This document shows positions 44,319 to 53,631 of a stretch of DNA of 64,000 bases, in pieces. Each line of letters begins with the position of its first letter. Within the stretch, counting starts at the first letter, position 1. Position numbers and translations under genes: made by a program. The notes under the pieces were generated by a model. The model saw only the letters and a program-made list of their open reading frames with translations, was not told the DNA's origin and did not search any database. Origin of the DNA: Mucilaginibacter sabulilitoris (lineage in GTDB: Bacteria > Bacteroidota > Bacteroidia > Sphingobacteriales > Sphingobacteriaceae); contig NZ_CP139558.1 in NCBI RefSeq assembly GCF_034262375.1, positions 2,108,001-2,172,000 of the forward strand, in the 5' to 3' direction.

Positions 44319-45230
44319 ATGAGCTTTGCTCCAATTATACTTTTTACTTATAAACGTGTTGCACCGTTAAAAGCAACCATAGCCGCGTTACAACAAAATT
44401 TTTTAGCCCCTGATTCCTTGCTGTATATCTTTTCAGATGGTCCACGTAACGAAAGTGACAAAATGCTCGTTGATGAGGTTCGCGATTATCTCCAGGGGGT
44501 TTCTGGTTTTAAGAGCGTGACCATCCGGGAGGCTGCAGAAAATAAAGGACTTGCCCGTTCCATTATTGAAGGGACATCTGAGCTAATTCAACAATTTGGG
44601 AAAGTGATAGTACTGGAGGACGACTTGCTGACGACACCAAACTTCCTCGATTTTATGAATAATGCGTTGAATGTTTATGCGGATCATCCCCAAGTTTTTT
44701 CCATCTCGGGCTACAGTTTTCATCTGAAACCGAAATCTTCAGGTAATCCTCCCGAAGCCTATTTTTTGAACAGAGGATGGTCATGGGGATGGGCTACTTG
44801 GGCAGACCGCTGGGTAAACGTAGACTGGCAAATGAAAGAGTATGATCAGTTTAAAAACGATAATCAGGCAAGGAAGCAATTTGCCAAAGGTGGTTCTGAC
44901 CTAAACAGTATGCTCGACAAACAGATGACCGGTCAGCTGGACTCCTGGGCTATCCGATGGTTTTTTAATCAGTACAAGCAGAATGGATTAACATTATATC
45001 CCCGGCTATCAAAAATCTACAACAATGGTTTTGATCAGTTCGCCACGCATACCAACGGGTCATCATCACGCTACATTCCTTCCTTGGATACCCAACACTT
45101 AACGAATTTTATTTTACCGGGATTGCCGGTACTCAATAACCATTACCAAAAACAGTTTCAACGAAAAATGGGTATTGCATCCAGGATAAAATCAAAAATT
45201 GAGACACTATTTATACGCTACTTTAAATGA
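44319..45230 (+). CDS. Glycosyltransferase with GT2-like fold
   Basis: 303 residues. PIILFTYKRVAPLKATIAAL, YIFSDGPRNESDK, then GKVIVLEDDLLTTPNFLDFM with an EDD metal site, and LNRGWSWGWATWADRWVNVD. This set is seen in a GT2-like group related to GT13. It overlaps the next gene by 4 nt (ATGA), so the two are translationally coupled. Inverting transfer is expected; donor unknown. Complete. Confidence 0.8.
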   Translation: MSFAPIILFTYKRVAPLKATIAALQQNFLAPDSLLYIFSDGPRNESDKMLVDEVRDYLQGVSGFKSVTIREAAENKGLARSIIEGTSELIQQFGKVIVLEDDLLTTPNFLDFMNNALNVYADHPQVFSISGYSFHLKPKSSGNPPEAYFLNRGWSWGWATWADRWVNVDWQMKEYDQFKNDNQARKQFAKGGSDLNSMLDKQMTGQLDSWAIRWFFNQYKQNGLTLYPRLSKIYNNGFDQFATHTNGSSSRYIPSLDTQHLTNFILPGLPVLNNHYQKQFQRKMGIASRIKSKIETLFIRYFK

Positions 45231-45805
45231 ATAATTTAATCAAGGTTTTAAAAAAGTGCAGAGACCTATATTTATCCCGGATACAATGGCGTAAATACAA
45301 GATAGGTAAGAATTTTCATGCAGGAAAAGGAGTACGCATATGGGCAAAGAAAACGTTGGTTATCGGCGATAATTTTTATATCGGGCGCTATTCGCAGATT
45401 GAATCTGATGTGATGATCGGCAATGACGTTATATTCGGAAATCATGTTGCCATTGTTGGCCGCTATGATCATCATTATCAACAGATTGGTACTGCTATTC
45501 GATTTTCCAGCCAAATTAGAGACCAGGACTATAACTGGCGTGGCATGGATTCGGTTACCATTATCGAAGATGAGGTGTGGGTCGGGTTCGGCGCAATTAT
45601 CATGAGTGGGGTTAGAATTGGCACCGGAAGTATTATTGCCGCAGGTTCGGTGATTACCAAGGATGTAGAACCTTATACCATTACCGGAGGATCTCCGGCA
45701 AAGAAGATCAAGGACAGGTTTAATTCCCCTGAAGATACGCAAGCTCATCGCAGAACCTATTTCAATCTGCATTCGCATAACCATCAATCGGATATGCCCG
45801 TCTAA
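45227..45805 (+). CDS. LbH-fold O-acetyltransferase
   Basis: 192 residues with hexapeptide repeats: LVIGDNFYIGRYSQIESDVM, IGNDVIFGNHVAIVGRYDHH, VTIIEDEVWVGFGAIIMSGV and GSIIAAGSVITKDVEPYTIT, GGSPAKKIKDRF. The catalytic His is in GRYDHHYQQIG. Acetyl-CoA-dependent WbbJ/CysE-like enzyme; in this locus the substrate is likely the sugar added by the coupled glycosyltransferase upstream (ATGA overlap). Followed by a terminator at 45849. Complete. Confidence 0.85.
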   Translation: MNNLIKVLKKCRDLYLSRIQWRKYKIGKNFHAGKGVRIWAKKTLVIGDNFYIGRYSQIESDVMIGNDVIFGNHVAIVGRYDHHYQQIGTAIRFSSQIRDQDYNWRGMDSVTIIEDEVWVGFGAIIMSGVRIGTGSIIAAGSVITKDVEPYTITGGSPAKKIKDRFNSPEDTQAHRRTYFNLHSHNHQSDMPV

Positions 45806-45848
45806 ATTTTCTTGACACAATCCTGCCCCCTTACCGAAAAGTAAACAG

Positions 45849-45872
45849 AAAAGCCGCTTTCAGCGGTTTTTT
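45849..45872 (+). terminator. Rho-independent terminator after the acetyltransferase
   Basis: AAAA-G-CCGC and GCGG-T-TTTT pair around TTTCA and end in a run of T. It is 44 nt after the stop codon at 45805. Confidence 0.8.
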
Positions 45873-46113
45873 ACATTAATGGCTTAATAAAACGACAACA
45901 CCGTTTTAGAAACACGGAGTATAGCACAACAACAGAAAATCTTTATTTTTATCCAGTTTTATTCAAGTCGTTATGATGCTGCTTCGGAAAATAAATGGTT
46001 ATCGCCTTAACATTGCCCTTAGAACTCTTCCTCTAATTTCCGGACACGTTTAAAAAAAGTACTCTTTATTCAAACCTAACCTGTTAATACTTGTTAAAGC
46101 ATCTAATCAAAAA
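45873..46113. other. Intergenic stretch before the deacetylase gene
   Basis: About 240 nt (308 nt counted from the previous stop). No gene seen; AT-rich near 46040-46110, where a promoter would be expected. Confidence 0.4.
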
Positions 46114-46845
46114 ATGATACCACTAAATGTAATCGCCAACGCGGATGACTTTGGGTTCAATTCCTCAGTTAATAAGGCCATTTTATATTGCTTCGAAGAG
46201 CGACTAATCAATAGTACATCGCTAATGGTCAATTGTGAAGGTTTCGAAGAAGCCATACAACTTACACTGAGGCACGAAAGCATCATCAATGTAGGTCTGC
46301 ACACCAATTTAGCGGAAGGCAAGCCGTTGACTAATTTCTCCAATAAAACCTTCCTTACTGAAAATGGCGAATGGAATATTGATCAAACGGGAAAGAAAAT
46401 CAAATTCCTTGATTCTCAAACGAGAGCATCTTTTCATCGGGAGATAGAAGCTCAAATTAATCGCGCGTTGGAAGCCGGCATCCGGCTTACGCATCTCGAT
46501 GCACATCTGCATTTGCATACCTTACCTGGCTTTAGCGCGATTTTTTTAGCATTGGCACGGCAGTATCAGCTTAAATTACGGTTGGCTCAATCGTTTAATG
46601 AAGGGAATTTTTTTAAGTTTTTTTTCAGAAGGTTTTTAAATAAAAAAATCATCGCCGCCGGCTGCAACTATGCAGACAAATTTCAAACCATAGATTTTTA
46701 TATTGCAAACCACCAATTACAACCTCAGGATCAGCGTGTGGAAATTATGTTACACCCGGATTTTCTGAGTGGGGACCAGCTGACGGATCACTACCACCCC
46801 TCTGATATCACCAACTGGATTTCCTTTTTACAAGGTCGGAAATAG
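46114..46845 (+). CDS. ChbG/YdjC-like carbohydrate deacetylase
   Basis: 243 residues. NVIANADDFGFNSSVNKAIL carries the metal-binding ADDFG; NVGLHTNLAEGKPL has GLHxNL and IRLTHLDAHLHLHTLPGFSA the second metal His set. EIMLHPDFL is the closing motif (HPG in HpnK, here HPD). The family removes N-acetyl groups from chito-oligosaccharides or similar lipid-linked sugars. In a polysaccharide locus it could make a free amino group, possibly the attachment site for an amino acid from the NRPS (inference). Transcribed as a single gene between terminators. Confidence 0.85.
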   Translation: MIPLNVIANADDFGFNSSVNKAILYCFEERLINSTSLMVNCEGFEEAIQLTLRHESIINVGLHTNLAEGKPLTNFSNKTFLTENGEWNIDQTGKKIKFLDSQTRASFHREIEAQINRALEAGIRLTHLDAHLHLHTLPGFSAIFLALARQYQLKLRLAQSFNEGNFFKFFFRRFLNKKIIAAGCNYADKFQTIDFYIANHQLQPQDQRVEIMLHPDFLSGDQLTDHYHPSDITNWISFLQGRK

Positions 46846-46854
46846 ATGACAAGG

Positions 46855-46887
46855 GTAAATAATCCCCAATGCTGGGAATTATTTTAC
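46855..46887 (+). terminator. Terminator-like hairpin after the deacetylase gene
   Basis: GTAAATAATCCCCA and TGGGAATTATTTTAC pair with few mismatches around ATGC, 10 nt after the stop. Confidence 0.6.
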
Positions 46888-47092
46888 ACGGAGAAAATTA
46901 GGTGTTTTGTTTTAATACAGTAATGATTGCAATAAGATCAATTAACGCCTCGTTTTTTAACTATAAAGCTAGGAAAAAATAACCATTACTTAAGTTTTCC
47001 TTTTTATGAATTAGGCTTAATAATTGTACAGATGAGTCGTTGCCGAACCTTAATAAGTATCCGGCAAACGTTAATTCAAATTACAAAAGTCG

Positions 47093-47845
47093 ATGCAAAA
47101 ATTCTCTACCGTGCCACTGTCTGATTATTCAATTCTTAGCTGCCAGCTAGATGAACTTAAATTTGATTCCAAATGCGTAATTAATACGGTTAACCAATAT
47201 TCTTATGTTATCGCAGAAAAGGACAAGGAATTCAAAGACGCTCTGAGTAACTCAGATATTCTGCTTCCTGATGGTGTTGGTATAGTAGCCGCCGTAAAAT
47301 TTCTAAATAAACAAGATATAAAAAAAATAGCAGGGGCGGACGTTCATAGCTATTTTTTAAATAAATTAAATGCTGTAAATGGGAGCTGTTTTTATCTGGG
47401 ATCTTCTGAGGTGACCCTGGCGAAAATAAAAGAGAAAATGAGCCGTGAATTTCCGAACATTCGTGTAGGAACCTATTCACCTCCATTCAAATCTTCATTT
47501 TCCAAAGAAGATACAGATAAAATGGTAGAAGTTGTTAATCAATTTAGACCCGATGTGTTGTTTGTCGGTATGACCGCCCCCAAACAGGAGGTTTGGACAC
47601 ACCTTAACAAAGACAGGCTCGAAGTAGGAGCCATTTGCGCTATTGGCGCGGTGTTTGACTTTTACGCGGAAACGATTTCCCGCCCATCTAAATTTTGGAT
47701 AGACCTGGGTTTGGAATGGTTTATCAGGTTAGTAAAAGAACCCAGACGAATGGCCAAACGTTACGTCGTTTACGGTCCGGCTTTTGTGTGGATGCTGCTC
47801 AGATCGAAATTGAATCAATCTTTATTAAAAGGGGCTCAGGCCTAA
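47093..47845 (+). CDS. WecG/TagA/CpsF family glycosyltransferase (GT26)
   Basis: 250 residues. SDILLPDGVGIVAAVKFLNK, KKIAGADVHSYFLNKL, CFYLGSSEVTLAKIKEKM, RPDVLFVGMTAPKQEVWTHL and GAICAIGAVFDFYAETISRP, all GT26 signatures including the DG(x)G and (A/S)xQE segments. This family transfers N-acetyl-mannosamine or N-acetyl-mannosaminuronate type sugars onto lipid-linked saccharides at the membrane. The C-terminal LGLEWFIRLVKEPRRMAKRY is the amphipathic membrane-binding tail. Likely the second or late sugar in the repeat. Complete. Confidence 0.9.
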   Translation: MQKFSTVPLSDYSILSCQLDELKFDSKCVINTVNQYSYVIAEKDKEFKDALSNSDILLPDGVGIVAAVKFLNKQDIKKIAGADVHSYFLNKLNAVNGSCFYLGSSEVTLAKIKEKMSREFPNIRVGTYSPPFKSSFSKEDTDKMVEVVNQFRPDVLFVGMTAPKQEVWTHLNKDRLEVGAICAIGAVFDFYAETISRPSKFWIDLGLEWFIRLVKEPRRMAKRYVVYGPAFVWMLLRSKLNQSLLKGAQA

Positions 47846-47864
47846 CGCTTTCATTTAATGGGGC

Positions 47865-47923
47865 ATCCCAATCCCGGTGATCTCTTGCCGGACAGTGCGC
47901 CCTATAGCTTCACTGGTTGGGAT
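47865..47923. repeat. Inverted repeat between wecG-like and gmd genes
   Basis: ATCCCAA (47865-47871) and TTGGGAT (47917-47923), with GTGA/TCAC inside, can form a 59-nt hairpin. It lies 20 nt after a stop codon; possible terminator without T-run. Confidence 0.4.
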
Positions 47924-47994
47924 TCAAATTACCTCTAAAAGCTGGAGGATAATACTAACACTCGTCTAATATTTAAATAAATCTAACTTTCTAA

Positions 47995-49110
47995 ATGAAA
48001 AAAGTAGCATTGATCACAGGGATAACTGGACAAGATGGTGCCTATCTGACCGAATTATTGCTTTCTAAAGGATATGTGGTGCATGGTATCAAACGCAGGA
48101 GCTCACTATTTAACACCGATCGCATAGATCACCTGTACCAGGATCCTCATGATGAGGATCAGCGTTTGATTTTACATTACGGTGACTTGAGCGACAGCAC
48201 GAACTTAATTCGGATTGTACAACAAGTTCAGCCTGATGAGATCTATAACCTGGGAGCGATGTCCCATGTAAAGGTAAGTTTTGATACACCGGAATATACG
48301 GCCAATGCAGATGGCATCGGAACGTTAAGGTTACTGGAAGCCATCAGGATACTGGGACTTACTAAAAAAACTAAAATTTATCAAGCCTCTACATCGGAAT
48401 TGTACGGTCTTGTTCAAGCCGTTCCTCAATCTGAAACTACTCCTTTTTACCCGCGCTCGCCATATGCTGTAGCTAAGATGTACGCTTACTGGATAACGGT
48501 GAATTATCGCGAAGCTTATGGAATTTATGCCTGTAACGGCATCCTTTTCAATCACGAAAGTCCTCTGCGTGGCGAGACTTTTGTAACCCGCAAGATTACA
48601 CGTGCTGCCTCCAAAATTGCCATGAGTTTACAGGATAAATTATACTTAGGAAATCTTGATGCTCAGCGAGACTGGGGGCATGCGAAGGATTATGTGGAAG
48701 CGATGTATCTGATTTTGCAACAGGAAAAACCGGAGGATTACGTAATCGCAACAGGAGTAACCACGAAAGTTCGCGAGTTCGTGCGCATGGCGTTTGCTGA
48801 AGTAGGGATTACGATAAGGTTTGAAGGTGAAGGCGTCAATGAAAAAGGCTATGTAGAATATTGTGCTTCTCCGGATTTTCAAATCGAGATTGGCAAAGAA
48901 GTTATCGCCATCGATCCTAAATATTTCAGGCCTACAGAAGTGGACCTGCTGATCGGTGATCCCACCAAATCAAATACTAGGCTGGGCTGGAAACCTAAAT
49001 ATGATTTACAAGCATTGGTTAAAGACATGATGGCGGCTGATGTTGAGTCGTTCAGAAAAGAACTTTTGCTGAAGGAAGCCGGTTATTATGTTAAAAATCA
49101 ATTCGAATAG
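47995..49110 (+). CDS. gmd: GDP-mannose 4,6-dehydratase
   Basis: 371 residues, the usual length. [20 protein letters not shown] is the NAD(P)-binding site (TGITGQDG), [18 protein letters not shown] the family's own signature, and the catalytic Thr/Ser-Tyr-Lys set lies in [11 protein letters not shown] and [15 protein letters not shown]. It converts GDP-D-mannose to GDP-4-keto-6-deoxymannose, which Fcl turns into GDP-L-fucose. Five nt separate it from fcl. Presence of both shows that the polysaccharide contains L-fucose. Complete, cytoplasmic. Confidence 0.97.
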   Translation: MKKVALITGITGQDGAYLTELLLSKGYVVHGIKRRSSLFNTDRIDHLYQDPHDEDQRLILHYGDLSDSTNLIRIVQQVQPDEIYNLGAMSHVKVSFDTPEYTANADGIGTLRLLEAIRILGLTKKTKIYQASTSELYGLVQAVPQSETTPFYPRSPYAVAKMYAYWITVNYREAYGIYACNGILFNHESPLRGETFVTRKITRAASKIAMSLQDKLYLGNLDAQRDWGHAKDYVEAMYLILQQEKPEDYVIATGVTTKVREFVRMAFAEVGITIRFEGEGVNEKGYVEYCASPDFQIEIGKEVIAIDPKYFRPTEVDLLIGDPTKSNTRLGWKPKYDLQALVKDMMAADVESFRKELLLKEAGYYVKNQFE

Positions 49111-49115
49111 ACATC

Positions 49116-50066
49116 ATGGAAAAAAAATCCAGGATTTATATTGCCGGACACCGCGGAATGGTAGGATCCGCATTGTTTCGTAAACTGACCAATGAAGGCT
49201 ATGAAAATTTGATTTTCAGAGATTCATCTGCACTAGATTTAAGAGATCACTATCAGGTAAGCCAGTTTTTTTTGGAACAAAAGCCTGACTACGTATTTCT
49301 GGCAGCGGCAAAAGTGGGTGGGATTATCGCAAATAATACCTATCGGGCGGAGTTTTTATACGAAAATCTGCAAATACAGAATAACGTGATCCATTCCAGC
49401 TATCAGAATGGTGTAAAGAAACTCATGTTTTTAGGTTCCAGTTGTATCTATCCCAAACTGGCACCTCAACCGCTCAAGGAAGAATACTTACTTTCCGGGT
49501 ATCTGGAACCAACGAATGAGCCCTATGCCATTGCCAAGATTGCCGGCATTAAATTATGTGACGCTTACAGAGATCAATACGGCTGTAATTATATATCAGT
49601 AATGCCCACCAATCTTTATGGTTATAACGATAATTATCATCCTGAAAATTCACATGTCTTACCTGCTTTGATCCGCCGCTTTCACGAAGCAAAGCATGCC
49701 GGCTTGCCGGAAGTGACCATATGGGGAACGGGTGAACCCAAACGGGAATTTCTATTTGCTGATGATTTGGCTGACGCTTGTTATCATCTGATGCAAAACT
49801 ATGATGAGAGCGGATTAGTTAACATCGGTACAGGAGAAGATATTACCATAAAAGAGTTGGCATACCTGATAAAAGAGGTGACGGCATATGAAGGACAAAT
49901 TAATTTTGACCACAGTAAACCAGATGGAACGCCCAGAAAATTAATGGATGTTACCAAGCTCCACAACCAGGGCTGGAAACATGTTGTTGAATTGAAAGAT
50001 GGCATTGCTATAGCTTATCAGGATTTTAAAAATAAGTATGCTGAACCTGTTCATGAAGATGCTTGA
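49116..50066 (+). CDS. fcl: GDP-L-fucose synthase
   Basis: 316 residues. [18 protein letters not shown] is the NADP site (GHRGMVG), then [40 protein letters not shown] and [20 protein letters not shown] with the Tyr-Lys pair; [20 protein letters not shown] is the substrate loop. It performs epimerisation and reduction of GDP-4-keto-6-deoxymannose to GDP-L-fucose. Cotranscribed with gmd (5 nt gap). Ends in a bidirectional terminator shared with the beta-helix gene on the other strand. Complete. Confidence 0.97.
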   Translation: MEKKSRIYIAGHRGMVGSALFRKLTNEGYENLIFRDSSALDLRDHYQVSQFFLEQKPDYVFLAAAKVGGIIANNTYRAEFLYENLQIQNNVIHSSYQNGVKKLMFLGSSCIYPKLAPQPLKEEYLLSGYLEPTNEPYAIAKIAGIKLCDAYRDQYGCNYISVMPTNLYGYNDNYHPENSHVLPALIRRFHEAKHAGLPEVTIWGTGEPKREFLFADDLADACYHLMQNYDESGLVNIGTGEDITIKELAYLIKEVTAYEGQINFDHSKPDGTPRKLMDVTKLHNQGWKHVVELKDGIAIAYQDFKNKYAEPVHEDA

Positions 50067-50134
50067 TTGACTGGACATATTCTGGTAGAAACGGAGAATG
50101 GCAAAGTTCGTCTCAGGTACATAGTTAATAAATC

Positions 50135-50170
50135 AAACAAGGTCTACATCGAAGGATACAGACCTTGTTT
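50135..50170. terminator. Bidirectional terminator between fcl and the beta-helix gene
   Basis: AAACAAGGTCT pairs perfectly with AGACCTTGTTT over a 14-nt loop, between the two convergent stops. Confidence 0.8.
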
Positions 50171-50184
50171 ATATTGAAAGTTAG

Positions 50185-51648
50185 TTAGTTTCTTGATTTG
50201 ATCGTAGCAACTTGACCATTCAAAACATTTCCGGATATTTTGAGCCCGGTAACACTGGCGCCAGTGGTGCTAAGGATCCTTAAACTTTTGTCCTTAGAAA
50301 GTATGGCGTTACCGGTGATCGTAGAATTATTGGTTCCAATTAACCATACGGTTTCTCGCGGTGTCGGCGTTAATGCTATTTGAGGATAAGTGAACTTGTT
50401 ATTTTTTATCAATAATCGTTGCCCAGTCAAATCCTTTTGTCGGGTAAAAGCCAGAATTGCAAGTCTTGATTGTCCGGTCGAGCTATCGAAAATGAATTTA
50501 TTGGCTAATACTTCGACCTGGTAATTTCCAGCGTCGCTGTCAATATCTATTCCGCGGTCTCTGGGATTAACAAGCGTATTCGAATCTACAAGCAGCTTGG
50601 TTATAAAGTTTCCAAAAACCTGGATACCTTCTGTTGTTCCCTGTATCGAGTTGTGATGGATAGAACTAAACCCGATGGTCGTATCCCCGTCACTCGCCGG
50701 GCTTGTGAAATTTGAAATAATCCCGATTGCTTTAAATTGCGAATCGATGATCCGATTATTAGTGATCAGCATATGTCCGGCGCCGCGGGACTCGATGTAG
50801 TATAAGCGGGCATCCCGGACTATATTGTCTTTGACAATCGTGTTAGTACCCACAGCAGAAATTCCCATCCCTTCGTGCTGTTGACTGGGGCTTTTCCCTG
50901 TACCGGTAATCCGATTACCGGATATGACAGATCCATAGCAGTTACCCCAATCTTCGATACCTATAAAGCCCGCATCAGTAATAATATTCTGTGTAATAAT
51001 ATTCTGATTACAATTTTTTTTTCCATTGCCGTGACCGCTGAGGGCATTGGAATGGGCGTTGATGATCAAGTTGCCTTTGATAAGCCCAGTACTTGAGCCG
51101 TTTTCGGCATACTCAATGCCTGCGGTGTATAAAGTATTGAAAAGGATTCGGTTGCCTGAGGAATTTTCGCCGGTTATCCATACACCTTCAGCACCTTTGG
51201 GTGCGTAGGCCTGGTTAAGATTAAAGGTGCATTGCTCAATAGTGATGTCTCTGCAATTTTTTAAAACGACCACCGCGTTAGCCCAATTACTCAACTGAAA
51301 ATCGCCACTACTTTCAAATTTAACATGTGTCAATCTATTTTTTGCTCCATCTTCATACTTCAGAAAAGTATTATTAGTCAATAAGGTTCCGGACATGTTA
51401 GTACCATTCTTTAATGTGCCACCCTCAATATCTACACCAGGTGGCACTGCTAAGGTTCTGTTAATAACCAAAGTTCTGGTCAAATGAATTATTTTGGGAG
51501 CAGTATTGAGTAGTAACTGAAGGGAGTCCGTATCATCTTTTTGTATCTGAAGCGTCGTGGCTTTCGCATCTGTAAATTGAACAATAACGTACAAAAATAA
51601 CAATAATGTGGCGGAGTAACTTTTAGTCTGTTTAAAAAAGAGTATCAT
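50185..51648 (-). CDS. Right-handed beta-helix secreted protein, paralogue of the one at 25222
   Basis: 487 residues starting at ATG 51648 (the frame runs to 51696 but the signal peptide starts here: MILFFKQTKSYSATLLLFLY ... TDAKA, SPI cleavage likely, no lipobox). The beta-helix domain has the same blocks as its paralogue: IEYAENGSSTGLIKGNLIIN, HSNALSGHGN, GIEDWGN and GTGKSPSQQHEGMGISAVGT. The pectate_lyase_3 N-terminal block (TFGAVGDG) is missing and replaced by a short region. Likely carbohydrate binding or cleaving, location periplasm or outside. The two copies bracket the locus. Confidence 0.83.
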   Translation of the reverse strand: MILFFKQTKSYSATLLLFLYVIVQFTDAKATTLQIQKDDTDSLQLLLNTAPKIIHLTRTLVINRTLAVPPGVDIEGGTLKNGTNMSGTLLTNNTFLKYEDGAKNRLTHVKFESSGDFQLSNWANAVVVLKNCRDITIEQCTFNLNQAYAPKGAEGVWITGENSSGNRILFNTLYTAGIEYAENGSSTGLIKGNLIINAHSNALSGHGNGKKNCNQNIITQNIITDAGFIGIEDWGNCYGSVISGNRITGTGKSPSQQHEGMGISAVGTNTIVKDNIVRDARLYYIESRGAGHMLITNNRIIDSQFKAIGIISNFTSPASDGDTTIGFSSIHHNSIQGTTEGIQVFGNFITKLLVDSNTLVNPRDRGIDIDSDAGNYQVEVLANKFIFDSSTGQSRLAILAFTRQKDLTGQRLLIKNNKFTYPQIALTPTPRETVWLIGTNNSTITGNAILSKDKSLRILSTTGASVTGLKISGNVLNGQVATIKSRN

Positions 51649-52109
51649 ATAATATGTATGGATAGGAAAACCTATGATAGCGTTAAATTCGTCCATAAAT
51701 CAATAAAACAAGCCAGTTGGAGAAAATCGGCTGCGCCGGAGCTGCAATAGGATGATTTTCTGATTTCTCGCTAACTATTAAACAACTGCAAAGCAACCAT
51801 GGAATTGGGTTTGCTAAGAATAATGTAATTACGAGTAATTTATGTCTCATTTATACCGGCATATGAGGAAAAAAATCCACAATGAAAGTGCTAATCATTT
51901 TATAAACTTAGTGATAGCAAGAAATAATATTGTTAAATCAAATAGATTATTTCGCATTTCTCCTGTGTAAGTAGCCAGCTACAGCTATCCTTCGCGTTTT
52001 GAAATGATTTTGAGTCAGAATAGTTGCGCAATTCTTCAGCCAATGTTTTCGGCAAGGGTTTTGAGTAGCAGAGGAAGTACTAACAATCAGCAATGAGCAT
52101 AACACAGCA
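51649..52109. other. Intergenic stretch, 461 nt
   Basis: Divergent between the beta-helix gene (minus) and the DUF892 gene (plus). AT-rich near 51840-51960. No gene; promoters for both expected here. Confidence 0.4.
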
Positions 52110-52655
52110 ATGAGGCAAGCACAGGAAATAACGCCTCCATCGTACGAAACAATACAGGAAGGACTCCAACCACTTTTTTTTGATAATCTGAATCGCATTT
52201 ATTGCGCGAAATCTCATTTACTGGAAAGGCTTTCTGAGGTCGTGGAATTTGTCGCTTTTGCAGACTTGAAATTCGCTATGCTAGGAACGCTCGATGAGCT
52301 CGAAAATCAGTTGTCCAGAATGGATGAGCTTTACCAGTTGCTGGGCCTTGAATATTCTTTCAGCAGCTGTAGCGGAATCATTTCGGTATTCGAAAACGCT
52401 TTTTCGGCGATCGACCTTAAGCACGACAATATGGTGGCTCGCGATTTATCTATATTTTGCTATTTGCTTAAGGTAGAAAGCATTGAATTGGCGTCATTTC
52501 AAATGCTGGAAGTTCTATCCGGTCAGTTGAAGGATGATCGAATAAAACAAATATTAGAGGAAAATTTTGAGGAATCAAAAGCCGATAAAGCACTAATGCT
52601 GATGATTGCCACTAAATATGTGAGGGACATCGGTATGCGAGTTGATGCGCATTAG
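52110..52655 (+). CDS. DUF892 (YciE/YciF-type) ferritin-like protein
   Basis: 181 residues, helical. QPLFFDNLNRIYCAKSHLLE matches the first helix of DUF892 (LFxDELxDIYxAExxLL), followed by DLKFAMLGTLDELENQLSRM, YLLKVESIELASFQMLEVLS (helix with KxExxExAxYxxL) and EESKADKALMLMIATKYV. DUF892 is a ferritin-like fold dimer with unknown function, induced by stress. Some of the usual Glu ligands are changed. It lies between the polysaccharide locus and the GH16 gene, with 70 nt to the latter. No signal peptide. Confidence 0.72.
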   Translation: MRQAQEITPPSYETIQEGLQPLFFDNLNRIYCAKSHLLERLSEVVEFVAFADLKFAMLGTLDELENQLSRMDELYQLLGLEYSFSSCSGIISVFENAFSAIDLKHDNMVARDLSIFCYLLKVESIELASFQMLEVLSGQLKDDRIKQILEENFEESKADKALMLMIATKYVRDIGMRVDAH

Positions 52656-52725
52656 CTCGTTCCAAAAGAAATAGCTGGAATAAATTAAAGTATAATTTAA
52701 AATTCAATATCTACGATAGAAATAT

Positions 52726-53631
52726 ATGACTACATCTACTTATCTTACTCGTATGCTGGTAGCCGGTTTAGGTTGTCTGATCCTTAGCAGCTGCAGCAAA
52801 ATAGGACTCGCTCCTGTTCCAAATGAAAGTGTGCCTTTATCTCCTGGCCAGGTACACGTTATTCCTAATTATGACGTTAACGATACGGCGCTCACTAACA
52901 AAGGCTGGATCAAATCTTTTGAGGATAACTTTAACGGCGATCTGTCGCAATGGCGGGTACTGAATGGAGGCGTCCAAAAGGAATTAGCCTGTTACCAGGC
53001 CGCGAATCTCAAAATCTCAGGTGGTTATCTAACCATAAGTGCAAAAAAAGAAACAGTTACTGGCCCTGAAATAGTAGGTGCTGATCCCGTTAAATCCTTT
53101 GATTATTCCTCTGGTTGGATAGTTAGCAAAGCACAGATTTCAATTAATGCGACTACTCCGGTGATTAGGATCGTGGCCAGGTTAAAAGTGGCACCAGGCA
53201 ATGGGCTAACATCGCTTCTTTATAGTTTTGGCGGAAACTGGCCTACCAATGGGGAAATCGATTTTTTAGAAGTGAAAGGTTCCGATAAGGATGAATTGCT
53301 ATCAGACTATCAGTATGGCCAGGTGCCCTTGCAGGATTTAGTCAAAAATGGCTTGAGCACAACCGTCACAGACGGAGATTTGTCAGCCGCTTTTCACGTT
53401 TATGAATTCGAATGGAGTCAAACCTCGATTAGAACGTACATTGACGGCAAATTAGTTGAGACGAAAACTCAAGGAGGTTATATTCCGGCCATGTTCGGTA
53501 AAATGCAATCCTTGTCGTTAAGCTTGCCGGTAGGAGGATTGTATTATAATAATTTACAGCCGGCTAATGTTGTGCCAGGTGCAATGGTAGTGGATTATGT
53601 GAAAATATTCAGCTCTTCAAAGCCTCTTTAG
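52726..53631 (+). CDS. Glycoside hydrolase family 16 lipoprotein
   Basis: 301 residues. Lipoprotein signal ending GCLILSSCSK (lipidated Cys 24). Domain: FEDNFNGDLSQWRVLNGG, YQAANLKISGGYLTISAKKE, ISINATTPVIRIVARLKVAP, catalytic NGEIDFLEVKG (ExDxxE near residue 176), FHVYEFEWSQTSIRTYIDGK and VDYVKIF. GH16 enzymes cleave beta-1,3/1,4 glucans or galactans with retention. Located at the end of the exopolysaccharide locus, so it may process the polymer on the cell surface. All three catalytic acids are kept. Complete. Confidence 0.9.
   Translation: MTTSTYLTRMLVAGLGCLILSSCSKIGLAPVPNESVPLSPGQVHVIPNYDVNDTALTNKGWIKSFEDNFNGDLSQWRVLNGGVQKELACYQAANLKISGGYLTISAKKETVTGPEIVGADPVKSFDYSSGWIVSKAQISINATTPVIRIVARLKVAPGNGLTSLLYSFGGNWPTNGEIDFLEVKGSDKDELLSDYQYGQVPLQDLVKNGLSTTVTDGDLSAAFHVYEFEWSQTSIRTYIDGKLVETKTQGGYIPAMFGKMQSLSLSLPVGGLYYNNLQPANVVPGAMVVDYVKIFSSSKPL

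Noticed and set aside
45272..45820. Minus-strand ORF of 182 codons
   Set aside because: Fully antisense to the LbH acetyltransferase with clear hexapeptide repeats.
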